From Streptomyces venezuelae (lineage in GTDB: Bacteria; Actinomycetota; Actinomycetes; Streptomycetales; Streptomycetaceae), in NCBI RefSeq assembly GCF_008642335.1, contig NZ_CP029191.1, positions 2,418,001 to 2,482,000 on the forward strand: 64,000 nt of DNA. Reading direction: 5' to 3'. The notes below the pieces were generated by a model. It ran no database searches. It saw only the letters and a program-made list of their open reading frames with translations, and was not told where the DNA came from. Numbering within the stretch: position 1 is the stretch's first letter; each line of letters opens with the position of its first letter. This document shows, in pieces, positions 51,827 through 60,356 of this stretch. Both the position numbers and the translations under genes were made by a program.

Positions 51827-53124
51827 CGGTGCGCGGGGCCGTGACCCGGGTCCGTGCCGCGCTCAACGGTCTCGGGCTGCGCTGGAAGATCGCCGCGCTG
51901 CTCGCCGTGGGCTGCGCGGTGGTCGCCGTCGCCATCGGGCTGCTCGTCCACCACGCGCGGCTCGACCAGATCTCCTCGGGCGCCCGGTCCGGTGCGTTCG
52001 CCCAACTCGTACGCGTACGGCAGCTGTACGAGCTGACGGGACAGGTCGACCAGGCCGACACCGACGCCGGTGTCGACGACCCCGAGGTGCCCGCCGCGCT
52101 GCGCAGGGCCGCGCTGGCCGGGCAGCGCACCACCTACCTCGACATGACGTCGGACGACCCGTGCGTGTGGGCGGCGCGGCCGGTCGGCGACAACCCCCGG
52201 CATGTCCTGTCCATCCGTGAACCGCTGCGCGAACAGGCCGACGACATGGCGGAGTTCGACCGGCGGCTGCTGGTCTCGGGCGCCGTCGTCGTCGGACTCG
52301 CCGCGCTCGGGGGCGCCGGGCTCTCGAGCAGGCTCAGCCGCGAGCTGCGTACGGCGGCGGCCACCGCGCGCCGCATCAGCCAGGGCGACCTCGACGCCCG
52401 TATCGACCATCCGCGCCCGCCCGGGGTGCGGCACGGCAAGGACGAGGTGGCCGAACTCGCCACCGCCGTCGACACGATGGCCGCCTCCCTCCAGCAGCGT
52501 CTTGAGGCCGAGCAGCGTTTCACCGCCGACGTCGCCCACGAGCTGCGCACCCCGCTGACCGGACTGCACACGGCGGCCGAGCTGCTGCCGCCGAGCCGCC
52601 CCACCGAGCTCGTGCGCGACCGGGTCCGCGCCCTGCGCACCCTCACCGAGGACCTCCTCGAAGTGGCGCGCCTCGACGCGGAGGTGGAGAAGCCCGACCT
52701 GGAGGTGCACCGGCTGGGGCCGCTCGTCGAGTCCATCGCCGAGCGCGCGGGCGGGTCGGCGGCGGCGTTCACGGCGGAGGGTACGGAGAGCGCGTACGAC
52801 ACGTTCGTCCGTACCGACGCGCGCCGTCTGGAGCGCATCTTCACCAACCTCGTCTGCAACGCCCGCAAGCACGGCGGCGATCCGGTCGAGGTGCGGGTCG
52901 ACGGCGTCGAGGTGACGGTCCGCGACCACGGGCCCGGCTTCCCCGACCGCCTCCTCGACGACGGCCCGCAGCGCTTCCAGACCGGTGCGCGGGAGCGCGG
53001 CCAGGGCACCGGCCTCGGCCTGACCATCGCGTGCGGGCAGGCCCAGGTGATCGGCACCCGCGTGGAGTTCTCCAACGCCGCGGACGGCGGCGCGGTCGCG
53101 GTGGTGCGGCTGCCACGGGCCTGA
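51814..53124 (+). CDS. Membrane sensor histidine kinase
   Basis: A 436-residue kinase with two membrane helices (about 24-46 and 152-172) around a 100-residue extracellular sensor, a HAMP domain (about 173-230), and HisKA with H242 in VAHELRTPLTGL. The ATPase is intact: N-box FTNLVCNARKHG, G1 DHGPGF, G2 GTGLGLTIA. It overlaps the lipoprotein gene. No response regulator gene is found before or after it, which is unusual for this class. The stop codon lies in the first of four 23-base tandem repeats. Confidence 0.9.
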   Translation: MGPLTVRGAVTRVRAALNGLGLRWKIAALLAVGCAVVAVAIGLLVHHARLDQISSGARSGAFAQLVRVRQLYELTGQVDQADTDAGVDDPEVPAALRRAALAGQRTTYLDMTSDDPCVWAARPVGDNPRHVLSIREPLREQADDMAEFDRRLLVSGAVVVGLAALGGAGLSSRLSRELRTAAATARRISQGDLDARIDHPRPPGVRHGKDEVAELATAVDTMAASLQQRLEAEQRFTADVAHELRTPLTGLHTAAELLPPSRPTELVRDRVRALRTLTEDLLEVARLDAEVEKPDLEVHRLGPLVESIAERAGGSAAAFTAEGTESAYDTFVRTDARRLERIFTNLVCNARKHGGDPVEVRVDGVEVTVRDHGPGFPDRLLDDGPQRFQTGARERGQGTGLGLTIACGQAQVIGTRVEFSNAADGGAVAVVRLPRA

Positions 53125-53200
53125 CCCTCCCGCTGCCACGGGCCTGACCCTTCCGCTGCCACGGGCCTGACCCTTCCGCTACCGCGGGCCTGACCCGCCG
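53109..53200. repeat. Four 23-bp tandem repeats across the kinase stop codon
   Basis: Copies begin at 53109, 53132, 53155 and 53178, each of the form GCTGCCACGGGCCTGACCC plus four bases. The first copy encodes the kinase's last residues (LPRA) and TGA stop; the others repeat that end in the intergenic region. The period is not a multiple of three, so copies fall in different frames. Confidence 0.88.
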
Positions 53201-53226
53201 CGGCGGGGGCTCATTACGCTGACCGC

Positions 53227-53757
53227 ATGACGCACCGCCTCGCACCGAAAGCCAAGGAAGCCACCATCGGCGAGCTCGCAGCGCGCAGCGGGGTCGCCCC
53301 CTCCGCCCTGCGGTTCTACGAGGCCGAAGGGCTCATCACGTCCCGCCGCACATCGGGCAATCAGCGCCGCTACAGCCGCGACACCCTGCGCCGGGTCGCC
53401 TTCATCCGCACCTCGCAGCAGCTCGGCATGCCGCTCGCCACGATCCGCGAGGTGCTCGCCCTCCTCCCCGAGGACCGCACGCCGAACCGCGCGGACTGGG
53501 CGAGGATCTCCGAGTGCTGGCGCGAGGACCTCGACACCCGCATACGGACCCTGCAGCGGCTGCGCGACAACCTCACCGACTGCATCGGCTGCGGTTGTCT
53601 CTCCCTGTCCAGGTGCGCGCTGTCCAACACGTGGGACACGCTGGGCGCACGCGGCCCCGGCCCGCGGCGCCTCGTGGAGAAGCGGATCCCGTGCGCGACG
53701 GGCTCCTGCGAGGGCACCGCGGAGAACGACAAGGAACAGGAGGACGTGTCCGCATGA
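53227..53757 (+). CDS. soxR: Redox-sensitive MerR-family regulator SoxR
   Basis: A 176-residue SoxR. The N-terminal MerR HTH (TIGELAARSGVAPSALRFYE) is followed by the dimerisation helix and the [2Fe-2S] ligands C119, C122, C124 and C130 in the exact pattern CX2CXCX5C. Streptomyces SoxR responds to redox-active antibiotics by oxidation of this cluster. The stop overlaps the ATG of a class IV aminotransferase, so both are made together. No clear SoxR box was found next to either gene. Confidence 0.93.
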   Translation: MTHRLAPKAKEATIGELAARSGVAPSALRFYEAEGLITSRRTSGNQRRYSRDTLRRVAFIRTSQQLGMPLATIREVLALLPEDRTPNRADWARISECWREDLDTRIRTLQRLRDNLTDCIGCGCLSLSRCALSNTWDTLGARGPGPRRLVEKRIPCATGSCEGTAENDKEQEDVSA

Positions 53758-54560
53758 CCGGCCCCACACCGGCACAACTGGCGCAGCGCGTCGAGGTCGA
53801 CGGGCGGCCCGCGACCGCCGAGAGCCTCCTGTGGCCCGCCCTCGTCCAGACCGGCCACTTCACCGCGATGCAGGTCAGGGGCGGCAGGGTGCGCGGCCTC
53901 GACCTGCATCTGGCACGGCTCGACGCGGCCACGCGTGAACTGTTCGGGGACGGGGTCGACGGGGAGCACGTGCGCGGTCTCGTCCGGCACATCCTGCGCG
54001 ACGACATCACGGACGCGTCCGTACGGGTCTACGTCCACGCCCCGGCCGGGAAGCCGTCCCACCTGGTCACCGTCCGGCCGCCCACGGAGCTGCCCGCCAC
54101 CATGGAGGAGCGGGCGCAGTCGCTGCGTTCCGTGGCGTATCAGCGGCCCTTCGCCCACATCAAGCACCTGGGCGGATTCGGGCAGGCCCGCCACGCGGAG
54201 CTCGCGCGGGCCGACGGCTTCGACGAGGTGCTGCTCACCGGTCCCGGCGGGGAGGTCAGCGAGGGCGCGGTCACGAACGTCGCCTTCTTCGACGGCGCGG
54301 GCATCGTCTGGCCGGACGCGCCGCACCTGGCCGGCATCACGATGCGGCTCGTCGAGTCGCGCCTGCCCGCCGCGGGGCTGCCCAGCCGGCACGCCCCCGT
54401 GACCCTCGCGGACCTCCCCTCGTACCGGGCGGCCTTCGTCACGAACGCGTGGGGAGTACGTCCCGTGCGGCGGATCGACGACGTCGCGTACGGGGTCGAC
54501 GAGCAGCTGATGGCGCGCGTGGCGGGGGTGTACGAGGACGTGCCGTGGGACACCGTCTGA
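53754..54560 (+). CDS. Class IV PLP-dependent aminotransferase
   Basis: A 268-residue fold-type IV enzyme (branched-chain aminotransferase, D-amino acid transaminase or aminodeoxychorismate lyase type). The PLP lysine is in FAHIKHLGGFGQARHA, and the cofactor-phosphate loop in GEVSEGAVTNVAFF. The C-terminal part holds AFVTNAWGVRPVRRID. The exact substrate cannot be called. Coupling to soxR (ATGA) is notable, since it suggests regulation or use under redox stress. Confidence 0.86.
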   Translation: MTGPTPAQLAQRVEVDGRPATAESLLWPALVQTGHFTAMQVRGGRVRGLDLHLARLDAATRELFGDGVDGEHVRGLVRHILRDDITDASVRVYVHAPAGKPSHLVTVRPPTELPATMEERAQSLRSVAYQRPFAHIKHLGGFGQARHAELARADGFDEVLLTGPGGEVSEGAVTNVAFFDGAGIVWPDAPHLAGITMRLVESRLPAAGLPSRHAPVTLADLPSYRAAFVTNAWGVRPVRRIDDVAYGVDEQLMARVAGVYEDVPWDTV

Positions 54561-54713
54561 CGGCCGGGCCGCCCCGGCGCGGAGTCGTACCGCGGGACCG
54601 GGTCACCCATTCACAGGCGCGCCGCGCGCCCTTCGGGCACGGGGGCTCGGCACGCCGGTGACCTGCTGGAACGTTCCTCCCGCTGCGTCAGGAGGCGGCC
54701 GCACGCCACCTTT

Positions 54714-54728
54714 CTGATGCCCCATCAG
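54714..54728. promoter_or_regulatory. Short palindrome upstream of the surface protein gene
   Basis: CTGATG-CCC-CATCAG. The decamer TCAGGAGGCG overlaps its right arm (54725-54734) and also occurs at 54688-54697. It lies 116 bases ahead of the surface protein start and may be an operator or part of a promoter region. Confidence 0.4.
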
Positions 54729-54843
54729 GAGGCGTGGGCCGCCGAGTGCCACTTACCTCGGTAGAGCGGGGTTCGACCGACGCAGCGGCACTTGGGGGTG
54801 CCGCGGGCCGTGCCCGTACGAAGGCCCTCGGAGGAACGACCAC

Positions 54844-55413
54844 ATGCGCTACGCCCGTCTGCTGACCGGTACCGCTCTCGCCGTGGCTGCGGGCGCTCTG
54901 GCCGTCCCCGCGGCCGCCGCTCCCGGCCCGCCCGCCGGGGGCCTGGAGATCCGTCCCGCCACCGTCACCCCCGGCTCCGCCGTCACCGTGCACACCACCG
55001 CCTGCGGCCCGGGCGGCACGGCGGCCGGCGACGCGAGCGCGGTGGGCGCGGGCACGTTCACGATGGCCCCGGGCAGGCGTCCGGACGGCGGCGAGACCGC
55101 CGCGGGGCGGTTCGAGGTGCCGCCGTCCGCGCAGCCGGGCACGTACGAGATCGTCGCGAAGTGCTCCGGGTCCGGCGGATCCGGTGCGAAGGACAAGCGG
55201 ATCGCGGGCGATCTCATGGTCACGATCACCTCCACCGCCGCCGCGGGTGAACGCCACCAGCGGCAGCTCCCCAAGGGGCACGTGAAGACGGGGGTCGGCG
55301 GCGCACTCGGCCCCGACCCCGTGCAGACCGCGGCGGGAGTGGCGGCCCTGGCCGTCGCCGCCGCGGGCGGTACCTGGCTCCTGCATCGCCGGGCGAGAGG
55401 CGACAGGATCTGA
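54844..55413 (+). CDS. Secreted surface protein with C-terminal membrane helix, partner of sortase
   Basis: A 189-residue exported protein with a signal peptide (about 1-26, cleavage after AAA), an Ig-like domain (LEIRPATVTPGSAVTVHTT, two cysteines), a stretch LPKGHVKTGVGG, a hydrophobic helix (about 160-180) and a basic end RRARGDRI. This order resembles a cell-wall sorting signal: short motif, helix, positive tail. A class F sortase is the next gene 117 bases on. I recall such pairs as common in Streptomyces, but whether this protein is a sortase substrate is unproven. Confidence 0.78.
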   Translation: MRYARLLTGTALAVAAGALAVPAAAAPGPPAGGLEIRPATVTPGSAVTVHTTACGPGGTAAGDASAVGAGTFTMAPGRRPDGGETAAGRFEVPPSAQPGTYEIVAKCSGSGGSGAKDKRIAGDLMVTITSTAAAGERHQRQLPKGHVKTGVGGALGPDPVQTAAGVAALAVAAAGGTWLLHRRARGDRI

Positions 55414-55530
55414 CGGACACCCTCCGCTGTCCACCGGTACCGCCGCCCCCGCCCCCTCCCGGCCCGTGTCCCCTCGCGGGCCGGGAGGGGGACGAGGGGA
55501 CCGGCCCGCCCGACCCGAGGAGGTCGTCGT

Positions 55531-56286
55531 ATGCGCCGCACGCGAACCGGTACGCGACTCCGCACGCGCCTGCGTACGCGCCTCCGCGCACGGTCGCGTA
55601 CGCGGTCCGGCGTCGGCCGCAGAGCAGGCAACGCCGTCATAGGCACGGTCAGCGCGGTGGCGCTGTGCTCCGGGGCGTGGCTGCTCAGCAGCGGATCCGC
55701 GTCGCACCCACCGCCCCAGCCGTCCGCCGCACAAGCCGCGCAGACCGACCAGAGCGACCAGAGCGACCAGAGCGCCCGGACCGCGCGAGCCACGGCCCCT
55801 TCGACGGGCGAGCACGGCACGGCTCCCCTCCCCCCGTCCCCGCCCGACCGCGTGCGGATCCCCGCCATCGGCGTCGACACGCCCCTGATGGGCCTCGGCC
55901 TGACCCGGCAGGGCAGCCTCGACGTGCCGCCGCCGGAGCGCAAGAACCTCGCGGGCTGGTACGAGGCCGGCACCACGCCCGGCGAGCGCGGCACCGCCAT
56001 CGTGGCGGGCCACGTCGACAACAAGGAGGGGCCCGCCGTCTTCTACGAGCTGGGCGCGCTGCAGAAGGGCCGCACGATCGAGGTCGAGCGCAGGGACGGC
56101 AGTGTCGCCGTCTTCACGGTCCACGCGAACGAGGTGTACGACGCGGCGGACTTCCCCGACGAGAAGGTGTACGGCGCCGCGTCACGCCCGGAACTGCGGG
56201 TCATCACGTGCGGCGGCAAGTACTCGAAGCAGACGGGTTACCAGGGCAACGTCGTGGTCTTCGCGCACCTCACCGCGGTCCGCTGA
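55531..56286 (+). CDS. Class F sortase
   Basis: A 251-residue membrane-anchored transpeptidase. An extremely Arg/Thr-rich N-terminus (residues 1-32) precedes a membrane helix and a linker with three DQS repeats. The sortase core has RIPAIGVDTPLMGLG, the catalytic His in VAGHVDN and the catalytic Cys in VITCGG. In sortases an Arg follows the Cys on the next strand; here the only Arg after the Cys is the last residue, so the triad may be altered. The upstream gene encodes a candidate substrate. Confidence 0.88.
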   Translation: MRRTRTGTRLRTRLRTRLRARSRTRSGVGRRAGNAVIGTVSAVALCSGAWLLSSGSASHPPPQPSAAQAAQTDQSDQSDQSARTARATAPSTGEHGTAPLPPSPPDRVRIPAIGVDTPLMGLGLTRQGSLDVPPPERKNLAGWYEAGTTPGERGTAIVAGHVDNKEGPAVFYELGALQKGRTIEVERRDGSVAVFTVHANEVYDAADFPDEKVYGAASRPELRVITCGGKYSKQTGYQGNVVVFAHLTAVR

Positions 56287-56302
56287 CGCCCCGCGGCGGC
56301 CG

Positions 56303-57085
56303 TCAGGCCAGCCACTGCTCGTACGCCATCTTCACCACGAGCCCGAGGACGGTCGTCAGGAGCACGACGCGGACGAACCCGCTGCCCTTCTTCAGCGCCG
56401 TGTGCGCGCCGAACATGCCGCCCGCCAGGTTGAAGACGGCCATGAGACCGGCCAGCTGCCACAGGACCGCGCCCTGCCAGGCGAACATCGCGAGGGCACC
56501 CGCGTTGGTGCAGCAGTTCACGATCTTCGCGGTCGCCGAGGCCGAGACGAGGTCGAGGTGGAGCACGGCGGTCAGGGCGAGGACGAGGAACGTGCCGGTG
56601 CCGGGCCCGATGAGCCCGTCGTAGAAGCCGATGCCGAGGCCCGCGAGGCCGATCGCGGCGAGGATCCGCTTCGGGGAGGCGGGGCCGGTGGCGGGCGCCG
56701 TGCCGAACGCCGGCTTGAGGATCACGAAGGCGGCGACGGCGAGCAGCACCACCATGATCACGGGCTTGAGCACGTCGGTGCTCATCCCGGCGGCGAAGAA
56801 CGCGCCGCCCATCGAACCGGCGAGCGCGGCGAGGCCGATGCGGACCGCTGTCGGCACGTCGACGGGTGTCTTCCTGACGTACGTCACCGCGGCGCCCGTC
56901 GTTCCGACGATCGCGACGGCCTTGTTCGTGCCGAGGGCGTGCGCGGCCGGGGTGCCGCCGGGCAGGCCGAGCAGCAGGGCGGGAAGCAGCAGCAGTCCCC
57001 CGCCGCCGACCACGGCGTCGATCCAGCCGGCCGCGAGAGCGGCGAGACAGAGGACGACGACCGTGGTCAGGGATATGTCAGGCAT
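56303..57085 (-). CDS. TSUP (TauE/SafE) family permease
   Basis: A 260-residue membrane protein with eight hydrophobic segments in two halves. Family motifs are AGWIDAVVGGGGLLLLP and FYDGLIGPGTGTFLVLAL. Such proteins export sulfite, sulfoacetate or other sulfur compounds. It lies downstream of a ferric-reductase-like gene and a 63-codon gene on the same strand. Substrate not readable; a sulfite role would fit the sulfite-handling genes near 18 kb but that is conjecture. Confidence 0.9.
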   Translation of the reverse strand: MPDISLTTVVVLCLAALAAGWIDAVVGGGGLLLLPALLLGLPGGTPAAHALGTNKAVAIVGTTGAAVTYVRKTPVDVPTAVRIGLAALAGSMGGAFFAAGMSTDVLKPVIMVVLLAVAAFVILKPAFGTAPATGPASPKRILAAIGLAGLGIGFYDGLIGPGTGTFLVLALTAVLHLDLVSASATAKIVNCCTNAGALAMFAWQGAVLWQLAGLMAVFNLAGGMFGAHTALKKGSGFVRVVLLTTVLGLVVKMAYEQWLA

Positions 57086-57118
57086 GATCGCGACCTTATC
57101 CCGCAGTCGGGGGCCGTC

Positions 57119-57310
57119 TCAGGGTGCGGCCTGAGGTGCGGGGGCGTCTGCCGAGGGGCGGTCGGGGGCCGGGGGCGCCGCCGGGTCGACCGTGACGGCG
57201 AGGACCGCGGCGACGAGCGCGCTCGCCCCGGCGAGGCCCGCGGCGAGCTTCCTGCGGGCCTGCAGGGTGGGTCCCTGGGCGGGGGCGACGGGTCTGCGGT
57301 GGCGTCCCAT
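57119..57310 (-). CDS. Small hypothetical membrane-anchored protein
   Basis: A 63-residue frame with a basic start, one hydrophobic helix (about 20-42) and a Pro/Ala-rich tail. It fits snugly between the ferric-reductase-like gene and the TSUP gene on the same strand, with a weak AGCAGG site before the ATG at 57310. In related operons an FMN-binding protein with a similar N-terminus may occupy this position, but no FMN-binding sequence is present here. Confidence 0.5.
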   Translation of the reverse strand: MGRHRRPVAPAQGPTLQARRKLAAGLAGASALVAAVLAVTVDPAAPPAPDRPSADAPAPQAAP

Positions 57311-57374
57311 GACCTGCTTTCTCGAACGCTCGGGGTGACTGGGGTGCTCGGAGTGACCGAGGTGAAGGGCGCTC

Positions 57375-58868
57375 TCAGAACGTGAAGCACTCCGCGTGGA
57401 TGCGGTCCTCCGGCACGCCCGCCCGTACGAGCGCCGTGGTCGCCGCGGCCGCCATGCCGGGCGGGCCGCACAGGTACACGTCGTGGTCGGCGAGGTCGGG
57501 GATCAGGTTGCGCAGGGCCTGCGGGGCCAGTGGGTCGAAGGACGCGTCGGAGCGGCCGAGCAGATAGTGCAGCCCCGCCTGCCGCCTCCGCGCGATGGCC
57601 TCCAGCTCCTCCTTGAGGACGAGCTGTTCGGCGTCGGCCGCGCGGTAGAGCAGGGTGAGGTCGCCGGGGCCGCCGGGCAGCGTCTCGAAGAGCGCCCGCA
57701 TGGGGGTGATGCCGACGCCGCCCGCGAGGAGCAGCACTTTGCGCCGGGTGCGCCGGTGCGCGGTGAGCGCGCCGAACGGGCCGGTGGCGAGGACGCGGGT
57801 GCCGGGCCTGAGGCGCCGGATGCGGCGGGTGTGGTCGCCGGCCGCCTTGACGGTGATGCGCAGGGTGTCGTCGCGGACGGGCGCGGAGAGCGAGAAGGGC
57901 AGCGCGGTGTGCCAGAGCCTGCGCCGCAGGAACCGCCAGCGGAAGAACTGGCCGGGTTCGGCGCGCAGCGCGTCGACGCCGATGCCCTGCACGACGACGG
58001 AGACGACACCGGGTCCTTCATCGTGTACGCCGATGACGCGCAGGCTGTGCCGAAGCGCCTGCCGTACGGGTACGACGACGCGGTACCAGACGAGGAGCAC
58101 GGCGACCGTGGCGTGCAGCAGCGACCAGAGCCCGAGGGAGAGGACGCCGCCCGCGATGTCGGGCCCGGCGAGCTGGTGGGCGAAGGCGAGGGCGGCGCCG
58201 AGGTAGGTCAGCAGGTGCACGGCGCGCCAGGTCTCGTGCCGGACGCGGCGGCGCAGGGCGCGGGCGGAGGTGACACCGACGGCGGCGAGGAGGGCGGTGC
58301 CGATGGTGGCGGCGGCGAGCCCCGGGTAGCCGAGCAGGTCGAGGGCGGCGTGCAGGAGGTCGGTGTCGGCGTGGGCGGCGTATCCGCAGAGGGCGAGGAC
58401 GGCGTGGGCGGCGCAGAGGCTCAGCACGTACCGGCCGCCGAGTGCGTGGGTCCGCGCGAGCCGGTCGGCGCCCACGCCGTGCTCGACGGCGGGGACGCGG
58501 GCCATCAGGAAGAGCATGACGAGGATGCCGTATCCGGCGAGCAGTCCCGTCAGGTGCGCCCCGGTGGCGAAGAGGACGTCGAGCCGTGCGGACGGCTCCG
58601 CCTGCACGGCCCACATCGCGGTGACGCCGAGGGCGCCGTCGACGATGCCGGTGTGCAGGGTGCGGGGTGAGATGCGGAGGGGCGGGGCGGGGGTGACGCG
58701 GGGCGCCTCCCGGGTCCTTCGGGTCCGGCGCCGCCCGGCCCCGGGCACGCGCGGCGCCTCCTCGGGCATCGGCGGAATGCCCTGGTCCAGCGGGGCGTCC
58801 AGCTGGCGCAGGTACGCGGCGAAGGCCGGGTACGCGTCGAGTCGGGGGTCGGCTGCGTCGGTGGTCAC
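57375..58868 (-). CDS. Ferric-reductase-like transmembrane flavoprotein
   Basis: A 497-residue protein starting at GTG 58868. After a Pro/Arg-rich cytosolic start come about six helices (about 70-270) with histidines suitable for haem (HTGIVD, HLTGLLAGYG, THALGGRYVLSLCAAHA, HLLTYLGAALAFAHQ). A ferredoxin-reductase-type FAD/NAD(P) domain follows (about 275-497) with FFRWRF, the FAD segment LPFSLSAP, the NAD motif LLAGGVGITPMRAL and C-terminal CGPPGM and ECFTF. It would move electrons from NAD(P)H across the membrane. Metal or quinone substrates are both possible. Confidence 0.87.
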   Translation of the reverse strand: MTTDAADPRLDAYPAFAAYLRQLDAPLDQGIPPMPEEAPRVPGAGRRRTRRTREAPRVTPAPPLRISPRTLHTGIVDGALGVTAMWAVQAEPSARLDVLFATGAHLTGLLAGYGILVMLFLMARVPAVEHGVGADRLARTHALGGRYVLSLCAAHAVLALCGYAAHADTDLLHAALDLLGYPGLAAATIGTALLAAVGVTSARALRRRVRHETWRAVHLLTYLGAALAFAHQLAGPDIAGGVLSLGLWSLLHATVAVLLVWYRVVVPVRQALRHSLRVIGVHDEGPGVVSVVVQGIGVDALRAEPGQFFRWRFLRRRLWHTALPFSLSAPVRDDTLRITVKAAGDHTRRIRRLRPGTRVLATGPFGALTAHRRTRRKVLLLAGGVGITPMRALFETLPGGPGDLTLLYRAADAEQLVLKEELEAIARRRQAGLHYLLGRSDASFDPLAPQALRNLIPDLADHDVYLCGPPGMAAAATTALVRAGVPEDRIHAECFTF

Positions 58869-59010
58869 GGCGGCACACTAGGCGCGGTGAGGGCCCGGAA
58901 TCCGCTGGTCAGCGGCGGTCGACGGTTCTTTAAGGCAGCCTTGAGGATCGGCTCAACGGCGGTTAAGCAACGGGCCCTCACAGGCGTTCCCCGCCCCCGC
59001 TGAGGGCAGC

Positions 59011-59048
59011 GTTCCGCCAGGGAAACAGGAGCGATCCTGCCGGGTAAC
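59011..59048 (+). promoter_or_regulatory. GlnR box upstream of the nitrite reductase operon
   Basis: GTTCC (59011-59015), six bases, GAAAC (59022-59026), six bases, GATCC (59033-59037), six bases, GTAAC (59044-59048). This is the GlnR layout gTnAC-n6-GaAAC twice in a row with exact spacing; the two a-boxes are imperfect. GlnR is the nitrogen regulator of Streptomyces and activates nir genes. The box ends 23 bases before the first start codon. Confidence 0.68.
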
Positions 59049-59071
59049 ACCGGCACCGCAGGCTTCACGGC

Positions 59072-60355
59072 ATGACCTCCTCAGCGCGGCCGACAGCCGC
59101 CGGCACCGCCCCCGGCACCGCCCCCGGCGCCGCACCGGGCGACGGTGTGGTGGTGATCGGCGCGGGCCTCGCGGGCGCCCGCGTGGCGCAGCGCCTCGGC
59201 GCGGACACCGTCCTGATCGGCGAGGAGAGCCACGCCCCGTACAACCGCGTCCTGCTCGCCGAGGTCCTCGCGGGCCGGTACGGGCCCGACGTGATCGCCC
59301 TGCCGACCCCGCAGGGCATGGTGCTGCGCACCCGCGCGGTCCGCGTCGACCGTGTCGGGCGGCGCGTGCACTGCGCGGACGGCAGCGTCGTCCCGTACGG
59401 AACCCTCGTCCTCGCCACCGGCTCGAACCCCGTCCTGCCGCCGCTGCGCGGCCTGTTCGCGCCCGGTGCCCGTGAACTCCCCTGCGGGGTGCACGCGTTC
59501 CGGACCATGGACGACTGCCTCGCCCTGTCGGCGGCGGTCGCGCCGGGCGTCCGGGCCGTCGTCATCGGCGGCGGCCTCCTCGGCGTCTCTGCGGCCCGCG
59601 CCCTGGCGGTGCGGGGCGCCCAGGTCGTCCTGACCCAGCAGGCCGAGCGGCTCATGGAGCGGCAGCTCGACCCGGCCTCGTCGGAGCTGGTGCGGCGGCA
59701 CCTCACGGACCTGGGCGTGGAGGTGCACACCGAGTGCCGGGTGCGCGGCGTCCGCGTCACCGACGGGACCGTGCGCCACGTCGAACTCGCCGACGGGTAT
59801 CTGCTGGACACCGATGTGACCGTCCTCGCCTGCGGTGTGCGGCCCCGCACCGGTCTCGCCGAGGCAGCCGGGCTCGACGTGCGCCGAGGCGTCGTCGTGG
59901 ACGACCTGCTGCGGACGTCGGACCCGCACATCCGGGCCGTCGGGGACTGCGCGGAGCACGCGGGCCGTGTGTACGGCCTGGCGACGCCCGCCGTCGAGCA
60001 GGCCGACACGCTCGCCGCGGCGCTGGGGCACACACCCACCGACGGAACCGCCCCGCGCCCCTACACCGGCACCCGCACCCTCACCCGCCTCACCCTGCCG
60101 GGCCCGGGCCCGCTGGACCTCGCGGCCTTCGGGGACCCGGAGCCGCGCCCCGACGACGACGTCGTGCAGCTGGCCGACGCCACGCGCGGCACGTACCGCA
60201 GGGTCGTCGTCCGCGACGGCCGCCTCGTCGGCGGCGTGCTGCTCGGCGAGCTCACCGCGGTCGGCGCGCTCGCCCGCGCCTGGGAGGCCGACGACCCGCT
60301 GCCCGACGACGACAGCCCCCTGCTCCACCTGCTCACCTCTGACGGAGGCCGCTGA
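59072..60355 (+). CDS. FAD-dependent NAD(P)H oxidoreductase of the nitrite/nitrate assimilation operon
   Basis: A 427-residue flavoprotein homologous to the N-terminal reductase part of NirB. It has the FAD motif VVIGAGLAGARVAQRLG, the NAD motif VVIGGGLLGVSAARALA and the second FAD motif HIRAVGDCAEHAG. Unlike NirB it lacks a BFD-like iron-sulfur and sirohaem region. It probably donates electrons to NasA (a NasC-like role), since NasA has no flavin partner next to it. It is first in an operon: nirB follows after a single base. Confidence 0.85.
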   Translation: MTSSARPTAAGTAPGTAPGAAPGDGVVVIGAGLAGARVAQRLGADTVLIGEESHAPYNRVLLAEVLAGRYGPDVIALPTPQGMVLRTRAVRVDRVGRRVHCADGSVVPYGTLVLATGSNPVLPPLRGLFAPGARELPCGVHAFRTMDDCLALSAAVAPGVRAVVIGGGLLGVSAARALAVRGAQVVLTQQAERLMERQLDPASSELVRRHLTDLGVEVHTECRVRGVRVTDGTVRHVELADGYLLDTDVTVLACGVRPRTGLAEAAGLDVRRGVVVDDLLRTSDPHIRAVGDCAEHAGRVYGLATPAVEQADTLAAALGHTPTDGTAPRPYTGTRTLTRLTLPGPGPLDLAAFGDPEPRPDDDVVQLADATRGTYRRVVVRDGRLVGGVLLGELTAVGALARAWEADDPLPDDDSPLLHLLTSDGGR

Positions 60356-60356
60356 C

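Noticed and set aside
53109..53200. A CRISPR array
   Set aside because: The four repeats are contiguous with no unique spacers, and no cas gene is present anywhere in the window.
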